Origin: Drancourtella massiliensis
Lineage (GTDB): Bacteria; Bacillota; Clostridia; Lachnospirales; Lachnospiraceae
Direction: 5' to 3'
Assembly (NCBI RefSeq): GCF_016900655.1
Contig: NZ_JACJKH010000005.1
Coordinates: 62,001 to 126,000, forward strand
Length of the DNA stretch: 64,000 nucleotides
Part shown: positions 1-10,012 of the stretch, in pieces
Position numbering within the stretch: position 1 is the first letter of the stretch
Layout of the letters: each line of letters begins with the position of its first letter
Program-made: the position numbers and the translations under genes
Notes under the pieces: generated by a model
Databases searched by the model: none
Told to the model about the DNA's origin: nothing
Seen by the model: only the letters and a program-made list of their open reading frames with translations

Positions 1-1360
1 TCTTTTTGCTGCCCGGCATCTCTACTTCCTCCGGGAGGACAATCTTCGTGGAAGCACCCGCTCCCGCCGCAATAATCGACTGTTTTTCCTCCATAATTAG
101 TATATTGTAAATTCCCGCTTTGTCAACCTCTGCATATCCGACATTCTCAAAATTTCCGGCCATATTTTTCTGGCGGTACAGATAGTACGGGACAAGCCCC
201 ATCTCCTCCGCGCACCGGTACGCCGCATCGATCATGGCCGTCAGGTCTTCTGCCGAAAGCAGATGACCGGTAAAGCCTTCTCCGCTTCTCTGTTCCTGGC
301 GCAGTCTCGATGCCCGCTTGATGGCAAGGGCATGCACCGTCAGACTGTCCGGGTGAAGCTCCCGGATCTGCCGCAGCGTATCTTCCATATCTTCCGGCGC
401 CTCCCCAGGCAGTCCGGCAATCAGATCCATATTGATATTCTCAAAGCCGAGTTCCCTGGCCAGACGAAACGTCTGCACCACATCCTCCACTGTATGCCTT
501 CTTCCTACCAGATCCAGTGTCTTCTGCTGCATGGTCTGAGGATTGACTGAAATCCGGCTGATTCCGTGGTTTCTTAAAACCTCCAGCTTCTCCCTTGTGA
601 TGCTGTCCGGCCGCCCGGCCTCCACGGTAAGCTCCAGAAGATGTTCATAGGAAAACTGCTGCTCCAGATGAGTCAGCAGACGGTCAAGCCGGGATGCACT
701 AAGGGATGTCGGCGTCCCGCCTCCCAGATAGATCGTATTGAGTTTTTTCTCTTTGGAAACATCTGCAATATAGGAAAGCTCCCGGCAGAGCGCATCCAGG
801 TAATCGTCCATCCGATCAAGATACTGCGCAATCGGGTAAGAAGTAAAGGAACAATATGCACAGGTTGTCGGGCAGAACGGGATTCCGATATAGAGACTGT
901 ATCCATTCTCGTAATCCAGTCTGGACAACAGCTCCTTTTCCCTTTTTGCAATTGCCAGTCCCAGTTCCGCCTTTTCTTCCGAGACAAAGTGCTCCTTTTC
1001 AATCCAGTTCAGAATCTCCTGATCCGGCACTCCTTCTTCTAATTTCTGCATGAACATTTTGGTCGGCCGCACCCCGGTGAGACTTCCCCACGGCAGTTTC
1101 TTTCCTGCCATTTTACTCAGTTTCTCATAAAGTGCACTTACTACCAGATGCTTTCTCCTGCTTCTGTCCATCTGCCCGATTTCACCTTTCTCTCCGGCCA
1201 GGCTGACACAAAAACAAGAATCACGGTCTGTCTCGATCCTGACCTGTGACTCTTGCTCTTCATTAACCTGCTGTTCGATTTCTTCGTCCGGATAAAAAGC
1301 TTTCAACAGATGATACGCGTCATATGTGTATAAAGTATCATTACATGTCAGCTTCATCAT
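1..1360 (-). CDS. hemZ: HemZ, oxygen-independent coproporphyrinogen III dehydrogenase-like radical SAM protein (3' end cut by window)
   Basis: Reading the minus strand from an ATGATG start gives about 453 residues that run off the window at base 1, so the C-terminus is missing. The radical-SAM cluster motif is visible as PFCPTTCAYCSF (CxxxCxxC), followed by the glycine-rich SAM contact YLGGGTPTS. Ahead of it lies the N-terminal extension typical of HemZ, with the segment LPWGSLTGVRPTK, which separates it from short HemN/HemW proteins. The family carries out, or is related to, anaerobic coproporphyrinogen III decarboxylation in heme synthesis; the true substrate in Clostridia is uncertain. A GGGAGAG ribosome site precedes the start. 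It lies 15 bp downstream of the MBL hydrolase gene, so the two probably share a transcript with relA. Confidence 0.9.
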   Translation of the reverse strand, partial: MMKLTCNDTLYTYDAYHLLKAFYPDEEIEQQVNEEQESQVRIETDRDSCFCVSLAGEKGEIGQMDRSRRKHLVVSALYEKLSKMAGKKLPWGSLTGVRPTKMFMQKLEEGVPDQEILNWIEKEHFVSEEKAELGLAIAKREKELLSRLDYENGYSLYIGIPFCPTTCAYCSFTSYPIAQYLDRMDDYLDALCRELSYIADVSKEKKLNTIYLGGGTPTSLSASRLDRLLTHLEQQFSYEHLLELTVEAGRPDSITREKLEVLRNHGISRISVNPQTMQQKTLDLVGRRHTVEDVVQTFRLARELGFENINMDLIAGLPGEAPEDMEDTLRQIRELHPDSLTVHALAIKRASRLRQEQRSGEGFTGHLLSAEDLTAMIDAAYRCAEEMGLVPYYLYRQKNMAGNFENVGYAEVDKAGIYNILIMEEKQSIIAAGAGASTKIVLPEEVEMPGSKK

Positions 1361-1375
1361 AGTCTCTCCCGCGTT

Positions 1376-2002
1376 TTATTTTCTCAAAAACGGATTGTAT
1401 TTTTTCTCTTCTCCGATGGTGGTCGCATCCATATGACCAGGCAGGACTTTCGTCTCATCCGGAAGACAGAGGAGCTTTTCCTCAATCCCGCGTACCAGAT
1501 CTGACATGCTTCCTCCCTCAAAATCCGTGCGTCCTACAGAATGGTGGAACAGAGTATCCCCGCTGAAGAGAATTCCCTCATCCGCCAGATAATAGCAGAC
1601 TCCGCCCGGCGTATGGCCCGGCGTAAAAAACACCTGAATGTCAAAACCGGCGATGTGGAGCATTTCTCCGTCTTTTACATAGACCGCATCGGAAAACGTG
1701 TATCCGTTCGTATAGATATCGGACTGATTCCAGTGGGCATCCTGTAAAAGCGCCGCTTCCCTCTCCCCTGCGTAAACCGGCACATCATAGACCTTCCGGA
1801 AATCCTGGATTCCCATAATATGGTCAAAATGTCCGTGGGTCAGGAGAACAGCCTTCATGTCAAGGCCCTCCTCCTGAATAAAGTTCATCAGCTTTTTCGG
1901 ACATGCTGCCGGATCGACCAGCACGGCCTCTTTTGTGTTTTCATCGTATAAAACGTAGGTATTTGTCCCGATAATGCCTGTTACAAATGTCTGAATCTTC
2001 AT
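1376..2002 (-). CDS. MBL-fold hydrolase, GloB/YqgX-like
   Basis: This 208-residue single-domain metallo-beta-lactamase-fold protein has the zinc motif THGHFDH near residue 55, then FTPGHTPGG, SGDTLF and a C-terminal PGHMDATTIGEEKKYNPF. These are the hallmarks of the YqgX/glyoxalase II-like subfamily, which hydrolyses thioesters such as hydroxyacyl-thiols in the cytoplasm. The physiological substrate cannot be read from sequence. It sits 22 bp downstream of relA and 15 bp upstream of hemZ, an arrangement consistent with one operon. Confidence 0.85.
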   Translation of the reverse strand: MKIQTFVTGIIGTNTYVLYDENTKEAVLVDPAACPKKLMNFIQEEGLDMKAVLLTHGHFDHIMGIQDFRKVYDVPVYAGEREAALLQDAHWNQSDIYTNGYTFSDAVYVKDGEMLHIAGFDIQVFFTPGHTPGGVCYYLADEGILFSGDTLFHHSVGRTDFEGGSMSDLVRGIEEKLLCLPDETKVLPGHMDATTIGEEKKYNPFLRK

Positions 2003-2024
2003 CTTTTTTTGCCCCGGCCTTTCT

Positions 2025-4343
2025 TTAGCCCGTCGTCCTTTCTATATCAATTACATTTTCAATCTGTCTGAGCTTGCCTACAAGGCGTCCCATCTCTTCT
2101 TTTCCTCTTACAACAAATCCCATCTCCACGGTAGATACGCCCTTCTTGCTTGTGCGCACATTCATCGTCTTGATATCGATCTCCGCCTCGGTAAAGACTT
2201 TGGAAATCTCCATCAGCATACCCGGCTTATCTTCCACAAACATTTTGATTTCCGCAAAATATTTGCCTTCGGAAGTTTCCGCAGCATCGGCCTCCCATTC
2301 TACCGGAATGAGTCTTGCTCTCTCTCTCTCTGTCAGATGAAGGACATTGATACAGTCTGTCCTGTGAATCGTAAGACCCCTTCCTCTGGTTACAAATCCT
2401 ACGATCTCATCGCCCGGAAGCGGATTACAGCATCTGGAAAAGCGCACCGCCATGTCATCGATTCCTTTGACAATGACACCGCTTTTCGATTTTGCGATGT
2501 GTACCACGTTCTTCGATGCCTCTGCTACCTTTTCAAGTACAGCCTCATCCGTAATCTCCTGTCTGTGGTCTTTGTTATATTCTTCTGCAAGACGGTTAAC
2601 AATCTGACCTTCTTTCAGTCCGCCGTGTCCGATTGCCGCAAGGACGGAATCCCAGTCCTTGAAGCCGTATTTCTGCTGCACGATCTGCTGATATTTCGGT
2701 TTCATCAGATTACCCTGCTCATAGCCTTTGGCCTTGCAGTAGGAAATCAGCATTTCTTTTCCTTTGACAATATTTTCTTCTTTAAACTGCTTTTTGAACC
2801 ACTGGTTGATCTTGTTCTTAGCCTGCGTGCTCTTGACAATATTCAGCCAGTCGCGGCTCGGTCCCTTGGAATTCTGAGAAGTCAGAATCTCGATGCGGTC
2901 GCCGTTCTGAATCTTGTAGTCTACTTTGACAAGTTTTCCGTTGACTCTTGCCCCGACCATTTTATTTCCCACCGCACTGTGGATCGCGTATGCAAAATCG
3001 ATCGGCGTGGAACCGTTCGGAAGATTTTTGACATCTCCATTCGGGGTGAAGCAGTACACATCTTCCGCGAACAGATCCAGGTCTCCTTTGATCAGATTCA
3101 AAAACTCCCGGTTATCCGACATGTCTTTCTGCCAGTCGAGGATCTGGCGGAGCCAGCTTAACTTTTCTTCTTCCTGAGCCTTGATATTCTTCTTTCCGTC
3201 ATTGGACTCTTTGTATTTCCAGTGGGCTGCGATTCCGTATTCGGCCGTCTTGTGCATCTCCTTTGTACGGATCTGAATCTCAAACGGCTGTCCGACGGAA
3301 CTCATCAGCGTCGTGTGAAGTGACTGATACATATTCGGCTTCGGCATGGCAATGTAATCTTTAAACCTGCCAGGTACCGGTGTATACATCTCATGGATCA
3401 CGCCGAGGGCCGCGTAACAGTCTTTCACCGTGTCAACAATAATCCGTACTGCAAAAAGATCGTAAATCTGGTCTACCGTCTTATCCTGATTAACCATCTT
3501 TTTGTAGATACTGAAGAAATGCTTGACTCTTCCATTGACTTCCGCCCTGATATGGGCATTTTCCATATGCTGTGAGACTTCCCTTACAATCTGAGCCACA
3601 AACTCTTCCCGCTCGGTCTTTCTCTCATTAATCTGCTGCACCAGGTCATAGAAAATCTCCGGATGGAGATACTTAAGCGCAAGGTCATCCAGCTCTGTCT
3701 TCACTTTGGAAATACCGAGTCTCTGGGCGATCGGAGAATAGATGTCCATCGTCTCTTTCGCTTTTTCCTTCTGCTTCTCCGGCTTCATAAACTGCAGCGT
3801 GCGCATATTATGAAGGCGGTCGGCAAGCTTGATAATGATGACACGGATATCCTTTGCCATGGCGAGAAACATCTTTCTTAAATTCTCCGCCTGCATTTCA
3901 AGCTTATCCGAAGAATAGGAAAGCTGTCCCAGCTTTGTAACACCATCCACAAGAAGCGCTACTTCCTCTCCGAATTCTTTTTCAATATCCTCTTTTGTAA
4001 CCTCGGTATCTTCTACCACATCATGCAGAATGCCGGCCGCAATCGTTTCCTTGTCCATCTCAAGCTGTGCCAGAATAATGCCTACCCAAAGAGGATGAAT
4101 GATATATGCCTCTCCGGATTTTCGGAACTGATTTGCATGGGCCTTGCTCGCCAGCTGATATGCTTTTTCAATCAGCGAAACATCTGCTGACGGGTGATAT
4201 TTATGGATATGCCCGATCAGATAACGGTACAGCTCATCCGGGTCCTGATAGTCCTCAGGCTCTTTTACAGCATGGCCGTCCACAATCCGCATCCCCTGGC
4301 GGACTTCTGTCGTAACTTCTTCCGGTCTGATTTTTTCTGCCAT
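2025..4343 (-). CDS. relA: Bifunctional (p)ppGpp synthetase/hydrolase RelA/SpoT
   Basis: This 772-residue Rel protein makes and degrades the alarmone (p)ppGpp. In order it has an HD hydrolase domain (ILHDVVEDT near residue 107), a synthetase domain (RFKDYIAMPKPN and EIQIRTKEMH, about residues 310-375), a TGS domain (VYCFTPNGDVKNLP, about 430), a helical/zinc-finger region (RFSRCCNPLPGD) and a C-terminal ACT domain. HD and synthetase motifs both look intact, so both activities are expected. The start at 4343 is chosen over an upstream in-frame codon because an excellent AAAGGAGGGG site lies 7 bp before it. A sigma-A promoter is visible upstream (4419-4447). Confidence 0.95.
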   Translation of the reverse strand: MAEKIRPEEVTTEVRQGMRIVDGHAVKEPEDYQDPDELYRYLIGHIHKYHPSADVSLIEKAYQLASKAHANQFRKSGEAYIIHPLWVGIILAQLEMDKETIAAGILHDVVEDTEVTKEDIEKEFGEEVALLVDGVTKLGQLSYSSDKLEMQAENLRKMFLAMAKDIRVIIIKLADRLHNMRTLQFMKPEKQKEKAKETMDIYSPIAQRLGISKVKTELDDLALKYLHPEIFYDLVQQINERKTEREEFVAQIVREVSQHMENAHIRAEVNGRVKHFFSIYKKMVNQDKTVDQIYDLFAVRIIVDTVKDCYAALGVIHEMYTPVPGRFKDYIAMPKPNMYQSLHTTLMSSVGQPFEIQIRTKEMHKTAEYGIAAHWKYKESNDGKKNIKAQEEEKLSWLRQILDWQKDMSDNREFLNLIKGDLDLFAEDVYCFTPNGDVKNLPNGSTPIDFAYAIHSAVGNKMVGARVNGKLVKVDYKIQNGDRIEILTSQNSKGPSRDWLNIVKSTQAKNKINQWFKKQFKEENIVKGKEMLISYCKAKGYEQGNLMKPKYQQIVQQKYGFKDWDSVLAAIGHGGLKEGQIVNRLAEEYNKDHRQEITDEAVLEKVAEASKNVVHIAKSKSGVIVKGIDDMAVRFSRCCNPLPGDEIVGFVTRGRGLTIHRTDCINVLHLTERERARLIPVEWEADAAETSEGKYFAEIKMFVEDKPGMLMEISKVFTEAEIDIKTMNVRTSKKGVSTVEMGFVVRGKEEMGRLVGKLRQIENVIDIERTTG

Positions 4344-4418
4344 ATCATTCCCCTCCTTTACCTGTTTCTTCACTGCTTTACTCTCAAATATTATGTCGTT
4401 TTTTGGAATATATCTTTT

Positions 4419-4447
4419 AGTATATCATTATTTCCAGAATGTGTAAA
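4419..4447 (-). promoter_or_regulatory. Sigma-A promoter of relA
   Basis: On the minus strand TTTACA and TATACT are separated by 17 bp, about 75 bp upstream of the relA start. The -35 differs from TTGACA at one base and the -10 is close to consensus. Confidence 0.6.
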
Positions 4448-4499
4448 GCAGAGCATTCTACAGGTTTTTCGCGTAATCCTGCCTTTTTTCTTATCAGTA

Positions 4500-6263
4500 T
4501 TACCGATAATCGAGAATTGTAATCTGAAGCGTCCTTCTTCCCATGTAATCGTTGATTCCCGGATAGTAAGTAACATCCATCAAAATCGGATTTCCTCTTC
4601 CATATAAAAGATGGTCTTTTGCATCCGGTCCGTACTTTTGTGACAGACAGGAAAAGAAGGTCTCCAGATCACCAAAAAAGATGGCATCCATAGTGGTGTG
4701 GTCCGCATCTTCTACTTCCAGTTTCAACACATTTTGATGCTTTCCGATAACCCGTCCCCGCCGAAAAAGCAGCTTTCTCCGGGCAAACACCGGTTTCGTA
4801 TTTCCTTTTCCAAACGGCTCCAGAAGAGAAAGTTCCTGCACAAAATCCTCGGTAATCTCACACAGAGGAAGCTGCATGTCGATCACAACTTTCTCCGTCA
4901 GGTCTTCTTCCGTCATTGTCGTATTTTCGTTCAGTTTTTTCCGAAGAGACAGAATTTTTTCTTCCGGGAGCGAAAGCCCCGCTGCCAGACGATGTCCGCC
5001 GAAACGTGTCAGAAGATCTTTGCATCTGCTCAGCTCATCGTACATATGGTAGGTTTCAATCGACCGCCCGGAGCCTTTTGCTCCTTCTTCTGCCTTTGTC
5101 AGGACAAACACCGGTTTGTAGTACCGCTCCCGCAGACGTCCTGCCACAATTCCCGCTATGCTTTCATGACATTTTGGCAGATACACCACAAGTACTTTAT
5201 CCTCCTTTAATCCGGTTGTCTCCACCTGGACCACCGCCTCTTTCACTGCTTCCTCTGTCAGATTCTTCCGGCTGTCATTGAGAGCTTTCAGATCTCCCGC
5301 CAGAAGATCCGCTTCTTTTTTTGTCTTTGCGCACAGAAGCTCCAGTGCCCGTCTGGCTGTATCCAGACGCCCCCCGGCATTGATGCACGGTCCGATCACA
5401 AAGCCGATATGATAGGCAGACAGTCGGTCCGTATGGACTCCGGTACATTCCATCAGCGCGGCAAGTCCCGGATTTTTCGTTCTCTTCAGCATTTCCAGCC
5501 CCTGTTTTACAAAAATCCGGTTTTCGTCGGTCAGATCCATAACGTCTCCTACCGTCGCGATGGCTACATTTTCCATCAGATAATCCACATCTTCCGGATC
5601 TCTTCCCATGGCATTGTAAAGTGCCTCGACCAGCTTGTAGGCCACAGCTGCTCCACACAGTCCTTTGAACGGGTACAGGCAGTCCTCTCTTTTGATATCC
5701 ACCACCGCGTCGGCAGGCGGAATCAGGTAGCCACGTGTACCGTCTTCGTATTCTTCATACGGCACTTCATGATGGTCTGTTACAACGACAGCCATTCCCA
5801 TACTTTTCCCATACGCGATCTCTTCGCGCGCTGCGATTCCGTTGTCACATGTCACAATCGTATCAATATTGTCATCCAGCGCACGGTCAATCAGATCAAT
5901 ATTTAACCCGTATCCGTCCCTGACACGATCCGGGATGTCATAATCCACTTCTGCGCCCAGTCCTTTCAACCCCTCCAGAAGAATATATGTAGCATTGACT
6001 CCGTCAATGTCATAATCTCCGATAATGCGGATACTCTGTTTCTCCACAATCTTTTCCTTCAGAAGATCCACCGCCTTATCCATATCTTTCATAAGCATTC
6101 CATCATACAGATCCGCGATGGTTCCATTCAGATAACGGTCAAAAGCCTCCTCTCCGATAATATCCCGGTTGCGGATCAGCGCCGCTGTTCTCGGCCGGAT
6201 CCCAAACCGTTTCCCCAGCTCTGTAAAATTTCCTCCCTTTCTAAGCAGTACCCAGTTTTTCAT
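4500..6263 (-). CDS. recJ: Single-stranded-DNA-specific exonuclease RecJ
   Basis: This 587-residue protein has the DHH phosphoesterase motifs DYDIDGVNATY (about residue 80), TCDNGI and VVTDHHEVP (DHH near 160), and the DHHA1 motif GGHRLAAG (about 390), followed by an OB-like C-terminal region. RecJ degrades ssDNA 5' to 3' in RecF-type recombination and mismatch or base-excision repair. The length is close to E. coli RecJ and shorter than B. subtilis RecJ. The start at 6263 follows a GGAGGAATACAATCG ribosome site; that site lies directly after the secDF terminator, so recJ must rely on read-through or a weak promoter nearby. Confidence 0.92.
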   Translation of the reverse strand: MKNWVLLRKGGNFTELGKRFGIRPRTAALIRNRDIIGEEAFDRYLNGTIADLYDGMLMKDMDKAVDLLKEKIVEKQSIRIIGDYDIDGVNATYILLEGLKGLGAEVDYDIPDRVRDGYGLNIDLIDRALDDNIDTIVTCDNGIAAREEIAYGKSMGMAVVVTDHHEVPYEEYEDGTRGYLIPPADAVVDIKREDCLYPFKGLCGAAVAYKLVEALYNAMGRDPEDVDYLMENVAIATVGDVMDLTDENRIFVKQGLEMLKRTKNPGLAALMECTGVHTDRLSAYHIGFVIGPCINAGGRLDTARRALELLCAKTKKEADLLAGDLKALNDSRKNLTEEAVKEAVVQVETTGLKEDKVLVVYLPKCHESIAGIVAGRLRERYYKPVFVLTKAEEGAKGSGRSIETYHMYDELSRCKDLLTRFGGHRLAAGLSLPEEKILSLRKKLNENTTMTEEDLTEKVVIDMQLPLCEITEDFVQELSLLEPFGKGNTKPVFARRKLLFRRGRVIGKHQNVLKLEVEDADHTTMDAIFFGDLETFFSCLSQKYGPDAKDHLLYGRGNPILMDVTYYPGINDYMGRRTLQITILDYR

Positions 6264-6286
6264 CGATTGTATTCCTCCAAAAAAGC

Positions 6287-6333
6287 AAAAGGATGCCGCA
6301 AGATCCATACTTTCCATCCTGCTGCATCCTTTT
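6287..6333 (-). terminator. Rho-independent terminator after secDF
   Basis: Ten-base arms AAAAGGATGC (6287-6296) and GCATCCTTTT (6324-6333) form a hairpin. On the minus strand it is followed by GCTTTTTT, placing it between secDF and recJ. Confidence 0.75.
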
Positions 6334-6339
6334 CATGTT

Positions 6340-8487
6340 TTATTTCTTCTTTCCGGTTCTTGTCTTCATAACGTACCAGAGTGCTCCCGTGATACATACG
6401 GAAGAATATGCACCGCACACGATACCGACCATCAGAGGCAGTGCAAATTCTCTGACTGATGTGACACCAAAAACAAAGAGCGCAAACACCATAATAAACG
6501 TCGTCAGAGAAGTATAGATGCTTCTTGTCAGCGTCATTGTGATACATCTGTTTACAAGTTCGGCAAGTGGTTCTTTCTTCCTCCGCGCTTTCAGCTCCTC
6601 CCGGATCCGGTCAAATATTACAATGGTTGCATTGATCGAATATCCTACAATTGTCAGCATGCACGCAATAAAGGTACTTCCGACTGTAATACGGGATACG
6701 GCGTAAAAGGCAAGCACGACGAGGACGTCATGAATCAGGGCCGTCACCGCGCTTGTGGCAAACCGGATGTCCTTAAACCGGAACCAGATATAAAGAAGCA
6801 TGCAGACTGTGGAGATAATCACCGCAACGACCGCATCCTGCCTCATCTCCGCACTGATCGTAGAACTGATGCTGGAATAGGTAATGTCCGAATCCGACAC
6901 CTGGAACTCATCAGCCAGTGCCTGATTTAATGCCTCCCTCTGGTCAAGATCAAGGGCTTTCGTCCGGATGACAATCTCAGTGCTTCCTTTCACCTTCTGT
7001 GTCTGTACTTCCGAGTCTCCGGATGCTTTCTCAACCACCGGAACAATCCGGGATTCAATTTGCGAAATCGAATAATCTTTCCGAAAATCCACTGTCGTGG
7101 ATGTTCCTCCCCGGAATTCCAGACTGTAGGCCAGCATACCGTTTTCTTTCACATGATGATATCCCATCACGGCAAATCCGGCAAGGATCACAAGCAGGGA
7201 AACAGCAAAGCAGATCTTTCTCTTTCCAAGGAAGTCTACCGGCTTTCTTTCCTTCATTTTCTTTGCATAGAACTTCTCGTTCCGGATTCCCACCGCATAG
7301 AACGAATTGATGATCATCCGTGTAATTACCAGCGCGGTAAACATGGAAACGACGATGCCAAGAGCCAGTGTCTGCGCAAATCCTTTGACCGTTCCCGATC
7401 CCCGAAACCAGAGTACCGCTGCTGCAATCAGCGTCGTGACATTTCCGTCAATGATTGCGGAAAGTGCCTTGTGAAATCCGCTCTTCAGCGCGTTCTGCAC
7501 ACTCTTTCCGGACGCGATTTCTTCCCTCACCCTTGCAAAGATAATGACGTTTGCATCCACAGCCATTCCAATGGACAAAATGATTCCGGCAATTCCCGGA
7601 AGGGAAAGAGTGATGTCAAATGCGTTCAACAGCACCAGCACCAGTCCGGTATAGATCAGAAGTGCAAGCCCTGCAGCAAGTCCCGGAAGCAGATAAACAG
7701 CAATCATAAAAAGGATGACTGCCGCAAGTCCGACTGCTCCTGCCAGAAGACTTGTACTGATTGCCTCCCCGCCAAGCTGGGCTCCCTGCACCTGTGAGTT
7801 GAGCTCTTCCAGTTCCAGGGAAAGACCGCCGATCCGGATTGCGGAAGCAAGCTCTTCGGCTTCTTCATAACTTGCCATTCCGTCAATATAAGCGGTATCC
7901 ACAGTAATAGCTTCATTCACAGTCGGGGAGCTGATTACCTCGCCGTCATAGATAATGGAAATTTCCTTTCCGACATTCTTCTCTGTCGCCTCGGTAAACT
8001 TTTCTTTTCCCTGCTCATTTAACTGAAGCTCTACCGTATATTCATTTGCTCCTGTCGTCTGGTTCTGACCGCTCATCGCCTTTGCGGTTTTAATGTCGCT
8101 TCCTGTCAGAACCGTCTCGCCATCTGCTGTCTGAAATTCCAGCGATCCCGGCTGTCCAAGCTCTTCCAGAATCTCATTGGCATCCGACACTCCCGGAATG
8201 GAAATGCTGATACGATTGTCTCCCTCCTGGTATACATTCGCTTCCGTACTGTATGCTTCTACTCTCTTCTGCAGTTTGTAGATAGTGTCCCGCATCTCTT
8301 CCGGCGACGGGTTTTCCTCTTTTGCCTGATAGGTAATGCTGACCCCGCCGGCCAGATCCAGCCCGAGTTTGATGTTTTCCATGGCACCGCTTTGGGAACG
8401 GCCCCATCCGATGGCTGTCGTATATACCAGCAGTCCGATTATAAGGACTGTCACAATCAATCCTGCGATCCCTCTGCTTTTCTTCAC
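6340..8487 (-). CDS. secDF: Fused protein translocase subunit SecDF
   Basis: This 715-residue protein joins SecD (about residues 1-400) and SecF (about 420-715) in one chain, as in many Firmicutes. It shows an N-terminal TM, a SecD periplasmic-type domain (YKLQKRVEAYSTEANVYQ), the SecD membrane block with GIAGIILSIGMAVDANVIIF, then a second TM, the SecF domain with LEFRGGTSTTVDF, and a final TM bundle with TIVGYSINATIVIFDRIRE. The two DANV/NATIVIFDRI motifs are the signature of SecD and SecF. It uses proton-motive force to help pull proteins out of SecYEG. The start codon is GTG with an AAGGGG site 9 bp upstream. It begins 17 bp after scfB and is probably cotranscribed with scfA-scfB. Confidence 0.95.
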   Translation of the reverse strand: MKKSRGIAGLIVTVLIIGLLVYTTAIGWGRSQSGAMENIKLGLDLAGGVSITYQAKEENPSPEEMRDTIYKLQKRVEAYSTEANVYQEGDNRISISIPGVSDANEILEELGQPGSLEFQTADGETVLTGSDIKTAKAMSGQNQTTGANEYTVELQLNEQGKEKFTEATEKNVGKEISIIYDGEVISSPTVNEAITVDTAYIDGMASYEEAEELASAIRIGGLSLELEELNSQVQGAQLGGEAISTSLLAGAVGLAAVILFMIAVYLLPGLAAGLALLIYTGLVLVLLNAFDITLSLPGIAGIILSIGMAVDANVIIFARVREEIASGKSVQNALKSGFHKALSAIIDGNVTTLIAAAVLWFRGSGTVKGFAQTLALGIVVSMFTALVITRMIINSFYAVGIRNEKFYAKKMKERKPVDFLGKRKICFAVSLLVILAGFAVMGYHHVKENGMLAYSLEFRGGTSTTVDFRKDYSISQIESRIVPVVEKASGDSEVQTQKVKGSTEIVIRTKALDLDQREALNQALADEFQVSDSDITYSSISSTISAEMRQDAVVAVIISTVCMLLYIWFRFKDIRFATSAVTALIHDVLVVLAFYAVSRITVGSTFIACMLTIVGYSINATIVIFDRIREELKARRKKEPLAELVNRCITMTLTRSIYTSLTTFIMVFALFVFGVTSVREFALPLMVGIVCGAYSSVCITGALWYVMKTRTGKKK

Positions 8488-8504
8488 ACTTTACATCCCC
8501 TTCT

Positions 8505-9920
8505 CTAAGCTTCTTCGCTCTCTCCGGAGTTGTCCGCCAGCGCCGCTTTGATCATGATGGCGCATTCCACACGTTTTCTTTCCATCTCGCATCCGATGTC
8601 ATATGCATCATTCAGATTTCCCTCAAAATGGTATGCATTCGCCATACATCCGCCGCTGCAGTAGAACTTCGCAAAGCAGTTTTTACATTTTTCTTTTGAG
8701 TAGACATTACAGCACCGGAATGCGTCCGCAATCTCAGGCTTTGTAATACCCTCATCTACATTTCCCATCAGGAAATCCTCATCTCCTACAAACTGATGAC
8801 AAGGATAGAGGTCTCCCCACGGTGTTACAGCCAGATATTCGGTTCCCGAACCGCATCCTGACAACCGTTTAGCAAGGCACGGTCCGCCTTCCAGGTCGAT
8901 CATAAAATGGAAGAAATTAAATCCATTCCCTTCTTTTTCTCTCTGAATCATATATTTTGCGAGTTTATCATACTCCTCAAAAATCTGAGGCAGGTCTTCC
9001 TCCCTGATTGCGTACGGGTCTGTATCATCACCGACAACCGGCTCGATGGACATCTGCTGAAATCCGAGATCTACAAAATGGCGCACATCCTCTGAAAAAT
9101 CCAGGTTCTGTCTCGTAAATGTACCGCGCACATAGTATTTCTGCTGGTTTCTGCTCTCGGCAAGTTTCTGGAACTTTGGAACAATCAGATCGTAGCTTCC
9201 TTTTCCATTCCGGAACGGACGCATCCGGTCATTGACTTCCCTTCTTCCGTCCAGGCTCAGCACGACATTGTCCATCTCCTTGTTGATAAACTCCTGAATT
9301 TCATCATTCAGCAGTACGCCGTTCGTCGTAACAGTAAAACGGAAATGTTTATCGTGAATCTTCTCCTGCTCTCTTCCATATGCCACAAGATCTTTGACAA
9401 CCTGCCAGTTCATCAGCGGCTCCCCGCCGAAGAAGTCTACTTCCAGGTTTCTTCTGCTTCCGGAATTTGCGATCAGGAAATCCAGCGCCTTTTTCCCTAC
9501 TTCATAGGACATCATCGCACGTCTTCCATGATATTCGCCCTCCTCGGCAAAACAGTATTTGCACGCCAGATTGCAGTCATGGGCAATATGGAGACAGAGC
9601 GCCTTTACTACTGTCTTTCTTTTCATGACATCCTGTATACAGGACTCATGAGTATCCGGTGCGAAGAGCTGTCCTGCCTCCGCTAGTTCAGCGAGATCAT
9701 CGAGCACCTCGTCAATCTCCTGCGGATTATATTTCTCCTGATACTGTTTTTTGATTTTTTCCTTTGTCTCACCCTCCCGGATGGTATCGGCTGTCTGCTC
9801 CGGATTCATCGCGGTCAGTGCTGCGATCAGATCGTATCCCATCTGATCTACGACATGGACACATCCGCTGTTAACATCCAGAACGATATTATATCCATTA
9901 TTCTGGTACTGATGGATCAC
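8505..9920 (-). CDS. scfB: SCIFF peptide maturase (radical SAM/SPASM) ScfB
   Basis: This 471-residue protein has an N-terminal RRE-like peptide-binding region with DVNSGCVHVVDQMGYD, the radical-SAM cluster motif CNLACKYC (about residue 110), FFGGEPLMNW and a SPASM domain rich in cysteine (CGSGTEYLAV, CNVYSKEKCKNC, CSGGC). The family installs thioether (sactionine-type) cross-links in the Six-Cysteine-in-Forty-Five (SCIFF) peptide. Its partner peptide is encoded 93 bp upstream. The start codon is GTG after AAAGGGG. A stem-loop (9960-9983) sits between peptide and maturase and may reduce maturase expression relative to the peptide. Confidence 0.93.
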   Translation of the reverse strand: MIHQYQNNGYNIVLDVNSGCVHVVDQMGYDLIAALTAMNPEQTADTIREGETKEKIKKQYQEKYNPQEIDEVLDDLAELAEAGQLFAPDTHESCIQDVMKRKTVVKALCLHIAHDCNLACKYCFAEEGEYHGRRAMMSYEVGKKALDFLIANSGSRRNLEVDFFGGEPLMNWQVVKDLVAYGREQEKIHDKHFRFTVTTNGVLLNDEIQEFINKEMDNVVLSLDGRREVNDRMRPFRNGKGSYDLIVPKFQKLAESRNQQKYYVRGTFTRQNLDFSEDVRHFVDLGFQQMSIEPVVGDDTDPYAIREEDLPQIFEEYDKLAKYMIQREKEGNGFNFFHFMIDLEGGPCLAKRLSGCGSGTEYLAVTPWGDLYPCHQFVGDEDFLMGNVDEGITKPEIADAFRCCNVYSKEKCKNCFAKFYCSGGCMANAYHFEGNLNDAYDIGCEMERKRVECAIMIKAALADNSGESEEA

Positions 9921-9959
9921 TTTGTGTACCCCTTTCTCTTTTTTCTGTAGACATCAAGA

Positions 9960-9983
9960 GACAGCGACCAAATAGCCGCTGTC
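9960..9983 (-). promoter_or_regulatory. Stem-loop between scfA and scfB
   Basis: Perfect 7-bp arms GACAGCG (9960-9966) and CGCTGTC (9977-9983) enclose a 10-base loop. No good T-run follows on the minus strand, so it looks more like an attenuating or RNA-stabilising hairpin than a full terminator. Confidence 0.4.
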
Positions 9984-10012
9984 CTGTAATTTCACTTATA
10001 AGTCCTGTCTGC